Shown here: in pieces, positions 27,808 through 37,266 of the stretch
Layout of the letters: each line of letters begins with the position of its first letter
How positions within the stretch are numbered: the stretch's first letter is position 1
Origin: JAKVCB01 sp965243695
Lineage (GTDB): Bacteria > Planctomycetota > Planctomycetia > Pirellulales > Lacipirellulaceae
Assembly: GCA_965243695.1 (NCBI GenBank)
Contig: CBDEWC010000025.1
Location: 119,631-183,630, forward strand
Reading direction: 5' to 3'
DNA length: 64,000 nt
Position numbers and translations under genes: made by a program
The notes under the pieces: model-generated
Seen by the model: the letters and a program-made list of their open reading frames with translations, nothing else
Database searches by the model: none
What the model was told of the DNA's origin: nothing

Positions 27808-29319
27808 CTATTCAGATTCCTTGGTTTCGTCCACCGATGCTTCTGTGACATCGGGGATCGCAGTCCCACCCCCCCCGGCTGCCATCTGAATGGCTTCGTC
27901 AGTTGCTTTGGTGGGCACATAGTCTTCGTCCTTGAATTTGGCTGCGGCCTGAACAAGTTCAAGAACCTTTCGCTCGATAATTTGATTTCGCAGTACGTCC
28001 ATCATGCCCCGCTTTTCAAGCTGGGCTCGTACTCGGCGGGGAGATTCTCCGCTTTGCAATGCCATTAGGCCCACTTCCTTCTCGTAGTCGCCCTGTTCAA
28101 CTTCAATTTTTTCCTCTTCCGCGATCTTTTCAAGAATGAAATGTTCTTTAAGCGCCGTTGCGGTTGAGGCAGTGCTGTTCTGTTTTAATTGATTTTCCCG
28201 AGCACGGATTTCAGCCTCGCTGAATCCGCTGCGCTGCAATTCCATCGTCGCCCGTTCCAATTCGCGACTGCTTTGGCGTTGCAACAGACCTGGCGGCAAT
28301 TCCCAGTCGGCGCTTTTGGTCAGTGACGCGGTGATTTGCTCGCGGGCGATTTGTTGCTGACGGTACTCGAGCTGGCGTTGGAGGTTTTCTTGCACCGCGG
28401 TACGAAGATCTTCTTCTGATGGGTAGTTACCGATTTCCTGTAAGAACTCTGCGGTGAGCTCAGGTAGTTTGAGACTTTTTGTTTCGAGGACTTCAAATTC
28501 TACAGAGACCTTCTCGCCACGCAGCGCTTCATTCGGTGCGTCTTCGGTGAGAGTGATTTCAGCAGACCGCTTTTCTTTGGCCTTCACACCGGCAACGAGG
28601 TCCGCGAATCCTTCCAGTTTGCCATCGATAAAACTAAGTATGGGACGTACGCGAACGATTTGTTCCTGCTCGGAGGCGACCTGTTTACCTGCCGAAGTTG
28701 ATGTGATGTTAACCGTTAGATAATCACCCTCGCCGACTTCGCCGTCGTAAGGAACTAACTGTCCAAAGCGGGCAAGCATCTGCTCCAGTTGTTCGTCGAT
28801 ATCCTTCTCGCTAAAATCATGGGACGGACGTCGAAGTTCCATCCCCTTCCAGTTGGGTACGTCAAAGTCAGGTCGAACTTCGAGGCGGAACTCGAACGTC
28901 ATTGGACCTTCTTGGGGGACTTCCACCGCGCTAAGGTCTAAATCTGGTTCACCAATCGCCGCCAACTTTTGCTCTTCGCTAATCTGGCTCAAGCTGTCCA
29001 TGAGCAACGAGCCTTTGATCTGCTCGGTGACGTCTTGACGAAAACGCCCCTCGACCACCTTGCGGGGAGCTCGCCCGGTGCGGAAGCCCGGTACTGCGGA
29101 GGTTGCCATCATTTCACTGAATGCGTCGTCCAAATAGCGGTCAATGTCGCCCCGCGAAATGGTTACGGTAATATGTCGTTCGCAGGCCGACGGGCTCTGG
29201 ATTTCCACCGCTAAATCAAGTTTTTCGGGGGATTCATCACCGGAACCGCTGTCATCGGCGAGACCTTTTCCGGACTCGACATCGTCGAGTTGATCGCCTT
29301 CGATTTGGTCTGTGGACAT
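27808..29319 (-). CDS. tig: Trigger factor (ribosome-bound chaperone)
   Basis: A 503-residue trigger factor. After an acidic ~30-residue N-terminal extension, the ribosome-binding domain contains VPGFRTGRAPRKVVEGRF (the GFRxGxxP signature). The FKBP-like peptidyl-prolyl isomerase domain sits around residues 190-280 (GDYLTVNITSTS… and GEKVSVEFEVLETK). The helical C-terminal domain follows and ends with a Gly-rich and acidic tail, longer than E. coli's ~432 residues. It is first in the tig-clpP-clpP run, downstream of tRNA-Gly. It assists nascent-chain folding at the exit tunnel. Confidence 0.95.
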   Translation of the reverse strand: MSTDQIEGDQLDDVESGKGLADDSGSGDESPEKLDLAVEIQSPSACERHITVTISRGDIDRYLDDAFSEMMATSAVPGFRTGRAPRKVVEGRFRQDVTEQIKGSLLMDSLSQISEEQKLAAIGEPDLDLSAVEVPQEGPMTFEFRLEVRPDFDVPNWKGMELRRPSHDFSEKDIDEQLEQMLARFGQLVPYDGEVGEGDYLTVNITSTSAGKQVASEQEQIVRVRPILSFIDGKLEGFADLVAGVKAKEKRSAEITLTEDAPNEALRGEKVSVEFEVLETKSLKLPELTAEFLQEIGNYPSEEDLRTAVQENLQRQLEYRQQQIAREQITASLTKSADWELPPGLLQRQSSRELERATMELQRSGFSEAEIRARENQLKQNSTASTATALKEHFILEKIAEEEKIEVEQGDYEKEVGLMALQSGESPRRVRAQLEKRGMMDVLRNQIIERKVLELVQAAAKFKDEDYVPTKATDEAIQMAAGGGGTAIPDVTEASVDETKESE

Positions 29320-29362
29320 CGACGAAACTTTCTATCCGCATTCACGGATGTGGGCACCAGAA

Positions 29363-29407
29363 TTAAAAAAACGGCCTGCGCCCTCCCGTGCCAAGATTCG
29401 CGGGCCT
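29363..29407 (-). terminator. Probable terminator after tRNA-Gly
   Basis: On the minus strand, a GC-rich imperfect inverted repeat (ggcccgcg … cgcaggcc) is followed by a run of seven T. It lies a few bases downstream of the tRNA-Gly 3' end and upstream of the tig start, so it likely ends the tRNA transcript. Confidence 0.6.
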
Positions 29408-29421
29408 TTATTCTATCCAAG

Positions 29422-29494
29422 AGCGGGTGATGGGATTCGAACCCACGACAACAACGTTGGCAACGTTGTGCTCTGCCAACTGAGCTACACCCGC
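29422..29494 (-). tRNA. tRNA-Gly (anticodon GCC)
   Basis: A 73-base cloverleaf on the minus strand. The acceptor stem GCGGGTG pairs with CACCCGC, discriminator T, as usual for bacterial tRNA-Gly. The D arm GCTCAGTTGGCAGAGC is canonical. The anticodon stem CAACG/CGTTG encloses the loop TTGCCAA with anticodon GCC. The T arm is GTGGG TTCGAAT CCCAT. The 3' CCA is not encoded. It sits about 100 bases before tig, and a terminator-like hairpin separates them. Confidence 0.97.
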
Positions 29495-29736
29495 ATAGCT
29501 TCTTATCTGAACACTACCTCGAATGAAGGGTTGACAGCATCGCCGGGTTTCCTGATTTCCAGCACCCTGATCTCCAGAATCCCAATTATAAGGCCACGAT
29601 CTGGATCAACAAAGACCCTCGCTGCCAAATGACGGATTATAAGCCCGAGGTACACCCATTCAAGGGCAAATGCGTATTATGTTAAGGTGGAAGTTGTTAT
29701 TTCCTTGATATACCGCTGAACTTATGGACCATCAAC

Positions 29737-31695
29737 ATGCTCGGTTCCCATTGGGTCGCTTCGACACTTGCTGTTTGTAGTTTTGCGACTTCCGGCCTAT
29801 TTGCGGAGACGGTTGCTCCGCGGCCGACCAATCGTCTAGCCAGCGAGACCAGTCCTTATTTGTTGATGCACGCGCACAACCCGGTGGATTGGTTTCCCTG
29901 GGGTGAGGAAGCATTTGCAAAGGCACGCCAGGAGAAAAAGCTTGTTTTCCTGTCGATTGGCTATTCCAGTTGTTATTGGTGTCATGTCATGGAGCGTGAA
30001 TCCTTCATGAATGACGATATCGCAAAATATCTCAACGAACATTTTATTTGCATCAAGGTTGACCGCGAGGAAAGGCCGGATGTCGATGATCTCTACATGA
30101 CTGCATTGCAGATCTATTTCCAGCTGGTTGGTTCGCCACAGGGTGGGGGGTGGCCACTCTCTATGTTTCTCTTACCAGGTGGTGATCCAGTCTTCGGTGG
30201 CACCTATTTTCCTCCCCGGAGTCAGGGGGGGCGCCCAGGATTTCTAGAGGTACTCAAGTTTATTCAGAAGACCTGGGAAAACAGTCCGGACAAATTGCGA
30301 CACGATAGCCAAGCGCTTGTGAAAGTTGTTCGCCAGAATTTTGAACAGGTGGGATCGGCTGCTCTGGATCAGCCATCGCGCTGGACCCGCAAGCCAATCG
30401 AAGACGCGTTACGGAGCCTCAGCGAGCAATTCGATCCAGAACATGGGGGGTTTGGCTATGTGGCCCGCAATCCACAGCGACCCAAGTTTCCTGAACCATC
30501 CAACCTGCTGTTCTTGCTTCAAATTGCTCGATCCGACAACCCTGAGCAAGCCAACGAGGCGCAACGCATGTTGTGCCTTTCGCTTGAGAAGATGGCACAA
30601 GGTGGTATTTACGACCATCTCGGTGGTGGGTTTCACCGCTACAGTACCGATCGTTACTGGTTGGTTCCTCATTTTGAAAAAATGTTGTACGACAACGGTC
30701 AGCTGGCGACTGTTTACAGCGAGGCCTACCAACTCACGCAGCGGGAAGATTTTGCAAGAGTGGTTCATGCTATCCTGAATTTCGTGCTGGCAGAGATGAC
30801 CAGCGATGAAGGTGGTTTTTATGCGGCGCTCGATGCCGAAACAGATGAGGAAGAAGGTAGATTCTACGTTTGGACCACGGCAGAGATGAGAGACCTACTT
30901 TCCGACGCGCAACTGGCCTGGCTGGGTGAAGTTTATGGCACTAGCGGAGAGCCGGTCTTCGAAGGCAATCATGTCCTGTTACTTCGTGAGCCGCTCACTA
31001 CACACGCGACTCAGCAAGGCAAAAGTGTCTCTGATTTGCTTGCCCAGTGGGAGCCAATCAGGTCGAAACTCCTGGCAACACGCAACCAGCGCGAACGACC
31101 ACTGACCGATACCAAAATCTTGACTGCCTGGAATGGGATCATGATCAGCGGTTTTGCCGATGCTGGCCGGATTCTCAACGAACCAAAATATCTTGTTGCC
31201 GCTACCCGCGCAGCCAATTTATTGTGGGCGAAGCTGCGGCAATCAGACGGACGGTTGCTGAGAACTTATGGAGGGGGAGAGGCCAAGCTAAATGGCTATC
31301 TTGATGATTACGCTTTCTTTGTGAATGGTCTCCTGGCACTCTACAAGGCAACCGGGGATCCAAAGTGGCTTGATCGAGCTGACCAACTCACGCGCAAGCA
31401 GATTGAGCTTTTTTGGGATGATCAGCAAGGTGGCTTCTTCTTCACATCTCATGACCATGAAGCACTCTTTGCGCGGGGGAGAAAGCAGGTGGATGGGGCT
31501 TTGCCGGCGGGTAATTCCATCTCGGCTGAAAATCTGCTGCTTTTAGCAGAGGCGCTCAACCGCTCGGATTATCGAGAGAAAGCTGCCGGGACAATTGCCG
31601 CGGGCCTTGCAACCCTTGACCGGGCACCGGCGGCAGCCCCCCGTTTGACGGGTGCGCTTCATCGATATCTCGCGACGGAGAATCAGGCTCCTTAA
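29737..31695 (+). CDS. DUF255 thioredoxin-domain protein (YyaL/SPATA20-like)
   Basis: A 652-residue protein. The N-terminus looks like a signal peptide (STLAVCSFATSGLFAE). The DUF255 thioredoxin-like domain follows: NRLASETSPYLLMHAHNPVD, then a CxxC in SSCYWCHVME, then VDREERPDVDDLYM and GTYFPP. The remaining ~400 residues form an alpha/alpha-barrel-like region with YDHLGGGFHRYSTD, VPHFEKMLYDN and TDTKILTAWNGIMI. The family is widespread; its function is uncertain, with proposed links to N-acetylglucosamine or redox metabolism. Most bacterial members are cytosolic, so a signal peptide is notable. Confidence 0.9.
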   Translation: MLGSHWVASTLAVCSFATSGLFAETVAPRPTNRLASETSPYLLMHAHNPVDWFPWGEEAFAKARQEKKLVFLSIGYSSCYWCHVMERESFMNDDIAKYLNEHFICIKVDREERPDVDDLYMTALQIYFQLVGSPQGGGWPLSMFLLPGGDPVFGGTYFPPRSQGGRPGFLEVLKFIQKTWENSPDKLRHDSQALVKVVRQNFEQVGSAALDQPSRWTRKPIEDALRSLSEQFDPEHGGFGYVARNPQRPKFPEPSNLLFLLQIARSDNPEQANEAQRMLCLSLEKMAQGGIYDHLGGGFHRYSTDRYWLVPHFEKMLYDNGQLATVYSEAYQLTQREDFARVVHAILNFVLAEMTSDEGGFYAALDAETDEEEGRFYVWTTAEMRDLLSDAQLAWLGEVYGTSGEPVFEGNHVLLLREPLTTHATQQGKSVSDLLAQWEPIRSKLLATRNQRERPLTDTKILTAWNGIMISGFADAGRILNEPKYLVAATRAANLLWAKLRQSDGRLLRTYGGGEAKLNGYLDDYAFFVNGLLALYKATGDPKWLDRADQLTRKQIELFWDDQQGGFFFTSHDHEALFARGRKQVDGALPAGNSISAENLLLLAEALNRSDYREKAAGTIAAGLATLDRAPAAAPRLTGALHRYLATENQAP

Positions 31696-31864
31696 CGTGT
31701 TTGCCCATTTTAAGGCTCTCGGGTTGCTGACACTTGGGGAGTGGCTGGCAGGGATGGTGGTTACTTGGGCTGGCCTTGTGGCAACGGCCCTGGCGATCGA
31801 GACATGCGACCTGCGTTTTTGGAAGCATCTTCGGATGGGTAGGAAATCGCTTGTGTCATGCGCG

Positions 31865-32515
31865 CTAGTACTTCCAGACCTCGCGGATCGCTTCAGCCAG
31901 TTCCAAAGGATGGCTTAGCAACTGGGTGAAGCTCAGGGCAATTAGCACAGCCGCAGCCACAAAAAAACTAATGGCGCGGGGGTTCGATTGTACGCGAATT
32001 ACTGACAGCTTTTTTGCCATCAGGGTTGCCAAACAACGCCATCCATCGAGACTCTGACGGCCACCGCTGCTCGCCAGCGAAACATTCCGCATGATAGAAA
32101 AACTATCGAGGTGTAATTGGATCCCAAGCTTTGGCATCGTCAGGCTGTCACCAGCCCAGCGCGCGTTGGAATCCAACTCTGCTGCGACCTCAGCCAATAC
32201 AGGGTGCAATTCTTCAGCACTAATGTTGTAGATCACCAGGCGTGGCCGCGCCAGCAAACCAAAGAGCCAAACCCAGAGCCAATAGAACGAGAGGAGTAGC
32301 AACCATACGTAATTGCCCATTTCTACCACGGCCGCTTCGGGGCGAAAGAGTTCCAGCGGTCCAACAAGCATGACTCCTGACAGCGCCAATCCCAAAGTTG
32401 CCAGATCGCTGCTCCCGGAGGTCATTAGTGGTTGTCGGCGCAGATTCAACAAGCCAAGTAACAACAGGTATGCGGCCAGAGGAACTGCTGCAATGGTGAG
32501 GCGTAGGGGGTCCAA
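31865..32515 (-). CDS. Membrane protein of unknown function
   Basis: A 216-residue protein with about four hydrophobic segments. The first two are near residues 7-25 and 42-57, and a Trp-rich third is near 70-90 (VWLLLLSFYWLWVWLFGLLA). The last, ISFFVAAAVLIALSFTQLL, is near 182. Between the third and last is a soluble ~90-residue domain (VIYNISAEELHPVLAEVAAE … LHLDSFSIMRNVSL). No family recognised. It is the last of a minus-strand run of three genes with the 142-residue membrane protein and the M28 peptidase. Confidence 0.72.
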   Translation of the reverse strand: MDPLRLTIAAVPLAAYLLLLGLLNLRRQPLMTSGSSDLATLGLALSGVMLVGPLELFRPEAAVVEMGNYVWLLLLSFYWLWVWLFGLLARPRLVIYNISAEELHPVLAEVAAELDSNARWAGDSLTMPKLGIQLHLDSFSIMRNVSLASSGGRQSLDGWRCLATLMAKKLSVIRVQSNPRAISFFVAAAVLIALSFTQLLSHPLELAEAIREVWKY

Positions 32516-32554
32516 GCGTGATTCCAGTTCATTCTTAGGGGAACGTAATATCGA

Positions 32555-32983
32555 TTATTTCAGGTGGTCTCGAAAATCTTTCAGCTCTCGGGCGATTTTA
32601 ATCTGGGCTGTCTGTTGGTTACTCCGTAACCGTTGGTAATACAATCGGGTTGCAAAGGCGTCGAACACTGCAAGGAAGATAATCAAGGCACACGCCAAAA
32701 AGAGGGTGCACAGGTAGATCGTAAACGGCACCGGCCGGATTGGGACAAGAGGGTGAATCGCAATTGCTATCCCGAGAAGCCCAATCAATCCACTTGCCAT
32801 CATCCGGCGATAGTACTGCGAGTTGGCAAACCGGCGGGCGTGATCTTCCAGTCCACTTGCAAATTTCACCCGTTCCCTGGCGCGGCGATGGGAATTTATC
32901 AGTAACCCCGATAATCCCAGAAGCAATAACGCAAAGATGTTGGTAGCGAGCACGTTGGGGCACCGAGAGTTTGTGGGTTGCAC
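32555..32983 (-). CDS. Small membrane protein of unknown function
   Basis: A 142-residue protein with three hydrophobic segments. Residues 14-28 are the first. The second, about 62-78, reads MASGLIGLLGIAIAIHPLVP, and the third, about 88-105, is YLCTLFLACALIIFLAVFDA. The intervening loop is basic (RRARERVKFASGLEDHARRF) and the C-terminus is a charged helix. I know of no named family. The start at 32983 could instead be a GTG about ten codons later. It is 40 bases upstream of the 216-residue membrane gene and 24 bases after the M28 gene, so the three are probably one operon. Confidence 0.68.
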   Translation of the reverse strand: MQPTNSRCPNVLATNIFALLLLGLSGLLINSHRRARERVKFASGLEDHARRFANSQYYRRMMASGLIGLLGIAIAIHPLVPIRPVPFTIYLCTLFLACALIIFLAVFDAFATRLYYQRLRSNQQTAQIKIARELKDFRDHLK

Positions 32984-33007
32984 CGCGTGACCGAGGGGAT
33001 CGCAAAA

Positions 33008-34009
33008 CTAGTTGAGGCTATTTAACCATTCATACACAACCCAGCCCACTTTTGCCAGCGAGGCGCCCGAGCAATGTCGTGGTGTGTCATCTTCAGTGTG
33101 CCAATACGGATAGTCAAAATCGATGATATCGCAGGTTGGAATTTTCGCATAGTTATGTAGTGGCAAATGATCATCCCGAATTAGGTGCTTTGGCTTGGCA
33201 ATGAATTCTTTGACACCCAAACGCCTGGCGGTTGCCCAAATTTGCGCAACCAGTGGGCGGGTGTCACGCCATTGGACACTATTGCGCTCCTGATAAATTT
33301 GTAGTTCGGCATCTCCCACCATGTCCAACAGGACGCCCCATTGATAGGGATGTGCAGGCGGGTTAGCGACATATTGCCGGGCGAACCATTCACTTCCCAG
33401 GAAATAACGATCACCCCGACGATCATTAAAGACAAACTCTTCGCCATCGAACAGTACGAAATCAACACCGTAATTTCCGTCCAATTCGGACATCAGGTGG
33501 GCGAGTTCCATCAGCACCGCCGTGCCACTACCACCATCGTTGGCCCCCACGAATTTCCCAGTTTTACGGCGAGTCGGATTGGGATCTTGATCTGGGAGTG
33601 GGCGAGTGTCGTAGTGTGCGCAGAGTAGAATCCGGCGCTCTCGTTGGGGGTGCCAGCGCACGATCAGATTAGCCATCGAGACCGGGCCGCCCGTTTGTGG
33701 ATTTTTGGCACGAAATCGTTGACGAGTTACTTGCCCTCCAAGTTGTTCAAAATGGTTCACCAACAGTTGCTGTTGTTGAGCCATTCCTGGTGACCCGCTA
33801 TACCGCGGACCAAGATCACAAATTTTCTCCAGGTAGCCAGCGACTCGCACGGAGTTGAGTGGGTTTTGGAAGGAGTCCTCAGCAACAGCAGGCCAGGTAA
33901 GCCCGAGGGATAGCAGTACCGCTGCCAGTGATGCTAGCACTGGTAGTGGTCGGGGGCTTTCAGAATCCAGCGTTGGTCGGCCTGTCATCGGTAGCGTATT
34001 GTTTCCCAT
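33008..34009 (-). CDS. M28-family peptidase, glutaminyl cyclase-like
   Basis: A 333-residue protein with a signal peptide or anchor (PVLASLAAVLLSLGLTWPAVA). The zinc-aminopeptidase motifs are all visible: CAHYDTRP, VGANDGGSGTAVLMELA, LFDGEEF, LLDMVGDAELQIY and DFDYPYWHTEDDTP with HC nearby. The last, together with the single conserved FDGEE, is the pattern of secreted glutaminyl-peptide cyclotransferases (formation of N-terminal pyroglutamate) rather than broad aminopeptidases. The substrate choice is inferred. It leads a three-gene minus-strand run with two small membrane proteins. Confidence 0.9.
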   Translation of the reverse strand: MGNNTLPMTGRPTLDSESPRPLPVLASLAAVLLSLGLTWPAVAEDSFQNPLNSVRVAGYLEKICDLGPRYSGSPGMAQQQQLLVNHFEQLGGQVTRQRFRAKNPQTGGPVSMANLIVRWHPQRERRILLCAHYDTRPLPDQDPNPTRRKTGKFVGANDGGSGTAVLMELAHLMSELDGNYGVDFVLFDGEEFVFNDRRGDRYFLGSEWFARQYVANPPAHPYQWGVLLDMVGDAELQIYQERNSVQWRDTRPLVAQIWATARRLGVKEFIAKPKHLIRDDHLPLHNYAKIPTCDIIDFDYPYWHTEDDTPRHCSGASLAKVGWVVYEWLNSLN

Positions 34010-34170
34010 CGGTTCACGCGGGTTGGCGAAATTGATAGTGCTGGTGGTATTCTACGGTTAGCGAGAGCGGCGAGCGAGTGGGTTCTTCCCGCTGTGGTTA
34101 TTAAGCCCCGATTAATCTGTTGGGGTTTCGGCTTATTTCTTAGAATCCCACCGTTGTTTCAAGTTCTACG

Positions 34171-34226
34171 GTTTAAGTTCCACTTGCCCGGTTTAAGTTC
34201 CACTTGCCCGGTTTAAGTTCCACTTG
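34171..34226. repeat. 20 bp tandem repeat, nearly three copies
   Basis: Units start at 34171, 34191 and 34211, with core gtttaagttccacttgcccg. The third is truncated and has one change. A partial related copy precedes it near 34160. The array sits about 50 bases upstream of the DUF4254 start. Confidence 0.95.
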
Positions 34227-34274
34227 GCTGCTTTCCCCAGCGGAATTGCGGCGTTTTTGCGGGGGAGGAAAACG

Positions 34275-34892
34275 ATGCTCCACGATCCTTACCAGCGTGT
34301 TCAGCAAATAATCACCTTGCAGCGTGACACGGTGGAGCGTTGGCACCACTGCGAGTTGGACAATTCCTACGATGGGTTACTGTGGGTCATCTGCCGACAG
34401 CACCAATACAACTTTCTGCTGTGGCATGAAGAAGATATTGCCCGCAGTGGTGACGTCGGGGATTTTCGCGTGGCCGAGGTTAAAAGAGCGATTGATGGCT
34501 ATAACCAGCATCGCAACAATTGGATCGAACGAATCGACGAATCACTTATTCAGGACTTGGTGGCTCATGAGGTTCGCCCGCAGACGGATGCCCGGCTAAA
34601 TACGGAAACTCCTGGAAGTGCTATCGATCGACTCTCGATTATGTCACTGCGGATTTATCATCTGAAAGAACAACTTAACCGTCGCAATGTAGACCAAGAA
34701 CATTGTGACAAAGTCAGGGAGCGAATTAGCCGCTGTGAACTTCAGACGAAAGACTTGTCAGAATCACTTGCAGAACTTTTGGAAGACATCTTTTCAGGTA
34801 GAAAGCTGCTAAAGGTGTACCGACAAATGAAAATGTACAACGATCCCACCTTAAATCCATATCTCTACAAATCGAAGCGTCTTGCTGGGTAA
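34275..34892 (+). CDS. DUF4254 domain protein
   Basis: A 205-residue all-helical protein. The N-terminal WHHCELDNSYDGLLWVICRQHQYNFLLWHEED and TPGSAIDRLSIMSLRIYHL match DUF4254. In many bacteria DUF4254 genes sit among glycosyltransferase and heptosyltransferase genes, as here. Its biochemical role is unproven. The ATG at 34275 is fixed by a GGGGGAGG just upstream, and the 17 codons of open frame before it are probably untranslated. Confidence 0.88.
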   Translation: MLHDPYQRVQQIITLQRDTVERWHHCELDNSYDGLLWVICRQHQYNFLLWHEEDIARSGDVGDFRVAEVKRAIDGYNQHRNNWIERIDESLIQDLVAHEVRPQTDARLNTETPGSAIDRLSIMSLRIYHLKEQLNRRNVDQEHCDKVRERISRCELQTKDLSESLAELLEDIFSGRKLLKVYRQMKMYNDPTLNPYLYKSKRLAG

Positions 34893-34972
34893 GCACCCGT
34901 TGGAAAAGTTGGTCACCACCTCACGCAATACGTTGCAAAGTGGATTCACGGATTGCAACGGTTTCAGTCATT

Positions 34973-36097
34973 ATGGGTCATCCTGCCCACAGTTTTTCAC
35001 TATTCGCCCCAACGCCTTCGGATGCGGTGACTCAGCATCGCATCGTGCAGGTGATTACACCATCCCGTTATTCGGGTGCCGAACGCGTTCTGGCTCGCCT
35101 GGTACCACAACTGGAAGCCCGTGGTCATGCGTTGCATTCGGTTTGCAACCGCCTCAGTCCTGCAATTGCTGAATTTCGCGCTGCGGGGCTTGCGATTGAG
35201 CCTGTCGCAATAGGTGGGAAGGCCAACTTGTTGGCTCCCCAGGTCTTGCAGAGAGTCGCTCAACGATATCGAGCCGATTTTTTTCACACGCACTTGTCAT
35301 CAGCGAGTTGGTGGGCAGGTTGGTTGGAAAAATTCGGTGGGATTCCCTCGCTCGGGCATGTCCATGGATTTACATCGGCGATCTGGCACCGGTCGCAGAA
35401 ACACCTGGTAGCCGTTTCGGAGGCGGTGAAAATGCATCTTGTTGAGCAGGGGATCCAGGAGGATCGTGTCACGGTGATCCACAACGCAGTTGACCCTGAC
35501 GATATCCAACCCCGGCGGTTACCTCTGCGAGTACGTGAGGAACTGGGCGCCGGGCCGAAGACTCCAGTGATTGGCTGTTTTGCGCACTTGTCTCCCAAGA
35601 AAGGTTGGGCAGACCTTTTCCGTGCGATTCCAATGGTGCTTCGCTCGTTCCCACAAACGCAATTCTGGTGTGTTGGCGAGGGACCGCTTCGAGAGGCACT
35701 GCTGGCCGAAGCGGACCGGGAGGGATTTATACGCCAGCTACGGATGACCGGTTTTCGACGCGATGTAGCCGATTTGATGCGAGCAGTTGATGTTGTGGCC
35801 TTGCCTTCGCATCGGGAGCCCTTGGGGCTCGTCTATATTGAGGCAGGCTTGCTTGGCCGTCCAGTGATTGGCTGCAACACCGGCGGAGCCCCAGAGGTCG
35901 TTGAGCACAACGGAAATGGCTTGCTCGTGCCGCCAAAAGCTCCACAGGCTCTGGCTACCGCGATGATGACACTACTGGACAATCGTGGAGATGCGGAGGC
36001 CCTGGGGCGACGAGGGCGAGAGCGAGCCCGTACTGATTATTCGTGGGCTGGGTATTTAGACCAACTCGAAAAGGTTTATGCACGTTTTGACGAGTAG
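34973..36097 (+). CDS. Glycosyltransferase family 4
   Basis: A 374-residue GT-B fold glycosyltransferase. The N-terminal half has QVITPSRYSGAERVLARLVP, the typical SGAE acceptor-side loop. The C-terminal half shows IHNAVDPDDI, IGCFAHLSPKKGWADLF, MRAVDVVALPSHREPLGLVYIEAG and GCNTGGAPEVVEHNGNGLLVPP, which is the nucleotide-sugar-binding signature. It transfers a sugar from a nucleotide donor to a glycan or lipid; the donor cannot be read. It follows DUF4254 by 80 bases and converges with the GT9 gene. An in-frame GTG at 34940 is an alternative start. Confidence 0.92.
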   Translation: MGHPAHSFSLFAPTPSDAVTQHRIVQVITPSRYSGAERVLARLVPQLEARGHALHSVCNRLSPAIAEFRAAGLAIEPVAIGGKANLLAPQVLQRVAQRYRADFFHTHLSSASWWAGWLEKFGGIPSLGHVHGFTSAIWHRSQKHLVAVSEAVKMHLVEQGIQEDRVTVIHNAVDPDDIQPRRLPLRVREELGAGPKTPVIGCFAHLSPKKGWADLFRAIPMVLRSFPQTQFWCVGEGPLREALLAEADREGFIRQLRMTGFRRDVADLMRAVDVVALPSHREPLGLVYIEAGLLGRPVIGCNTGGAPEVVEHNGNGLLVPPKAPQALATAMMTLLDNRGDAEALGRRGRERARTDYSWAGYLDQLEKVYARFDE

Positions 36098-36150
36098 CAA
36101 TTGTCAACGGTAAAGAGAATAGGGTGACAACGTTGTCGGGAGTGCGTCTC

Positions 36151-36191
36151 GCCTGTAACGCCCCGGTTGAACCTGTAACGCCCCCGTTGAA
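36151..36191. repeat. Two-copy 20-21 bp tandem repeat
   Basis: Copies at 36151-36171 and 36172-36191 share cctgtaacgcc…cgttgaa, with a one-base length difference. They lie between the convergent GT4 and GT9 stop codons. Confidence 0.9.
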
Positions 36192-36207
36192 GTGGTAGCC
36201 GTTCGTT

Positions 36208-37266
36208 TCAACCACAGCGTCGAAATGTATCTGCTGTGAGCAAACGGTCACAAGCTTCAGAGACCATCGCAACGGAAATTTCCCGCATGGCCGAATTGTT
36301 TGTATTCCGCTGGTGTTGTGAGGGACCTTTGTCGAAGCGAACTTGAAGACAGGCATTGTGGGGCCCGTAGGCACCACACCATTTGGCGCGACTGGGACCG
36401 TGCAAGCTAATTGCGGGTGTCCCTACTGCAACTGCCAGATGCATTGGGCCAGTATCGGAACCAACAAAAAGTCTTCCCCTGCGCGTCAGGGAAGCAAGTT
36501 CGGTGATGGAGGTCGCCGGTGCTACAATTGCGGTGCCGGCACTTTCGGCAGCAATCGTTTTGGCCAATTCCTGTTCCCCATCTCCAGCCCAAACAACAAC
36601 GCTTGGTAGCTGATGTTTGCGCATCAGATGTCTGGCAACCTGCCCGTACCTCTCGGCAGGCCACAATTTCGAGGGCCACCCTGCGCCTGGATTGACAAGG
36701 GCGAACTGCTGGTTGGCGAACTTCGCAGAACGGAGGAAATTCGCGATGGATTGGATGTCCTGTTCTTGCTCAGGCACATCAAAATTTACCTTAGGCGATT
36801 CGATTCCAAATGGCCTAAGCATGCCCAAATAATGGTCAATGACATGTTCTCCACCTGGCTCGACCAATTCATTGTTGAACCACTTGCTTAGCTCACGACC
36901 ATCGGAACCTGCTTTTCCAATCCTCCTTCGTGCCCCCGACAGGCGAGCGGCCAAACCACTTTTGGTCAGGCATTGCAGGTCAAGCGTTGTGTCGAAGTGG
37001 AGTCGGCGTAGCCGTCGTCGAAATTTGATCACTTCACCAGGAGATTTTAGCCAGTGCCTCGGTAAGCGAATCAATGCATCCAGGGCGTGGTGTCCTTCCA
37101 ATAGATCTCCTGCTGGACCTTCGACAGCCCATCCGATAAATGCACGGGGATAATTTTCCCGAAGTGCACAGAGCACAGGCAGGCCATGAATGACATCGCC
37201 CAAAGCAGTGAGACGAACAATCAGGATACGATGGGACAGAGCAGGGTTTGTGTTAGATAAAGACAT
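36208..37266 (-). CDS. Glycosyltransferase family 9 (heptosyltransferase-like)
   Basis: A 352-residue GT9 protein. Seen: ILIVRLTALGDVIHGLPVL at the N-terminus, VNPGAGWPSKLWPAERYGQVA, and the donor-site VGSDTGPMHLAVAVGTPAISLHGPS, which together define ADP-heptose:LPS heptosyltransferases. It would add heptose to lipopolysaccharide core or a similar surface glycan. The start at the ATG at 37266 puts the beta-strand ILIVRL near residue 14. The frame is open upstream but that part is low-quality. The neighbours (GT4, DUF4254, polymerase-like protein) make a surface glycan role coherent. Confidence 0.92.
   Translation of the reverse strand: MSLSNTNPALSHRILIVRLTALGDVIHGLPVLCALRENYPRAFIGWAVEGPAGDLLEGHHALDALIRLPRHWLKSPGEVIKFRRRLRRLHFDTTLDLQCLTKSGLAARLSGARRRIGKAGSDGRELSKWFNNELVEPGGEHVIDHYLGMLRPFGIESPKVNFDVPEQEQDIQSIANFLRSAKFANQQFALVNPGAGWPSKLWPAERYGQVARHLMRKHQLPSVVVWAGDGEQELAKTIAAESAGTAIVAPATSITELASLTRRGRLFVGSDTGPMHLAVAVGTPAISLHGPSRAKWCGAYGPHNACLQVRFDKGPSQHQRNTNNSAMREISVAMVSEACDRLLTADTFRRCG

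Noticed and set aside
34100..34140. Terminator near the M28 and DUF4254 genes
   Set aside because: An aagcc/ggctt stem can be drawn, but inner pairing is poor and the T tract weak. No gene on that strand ends there.
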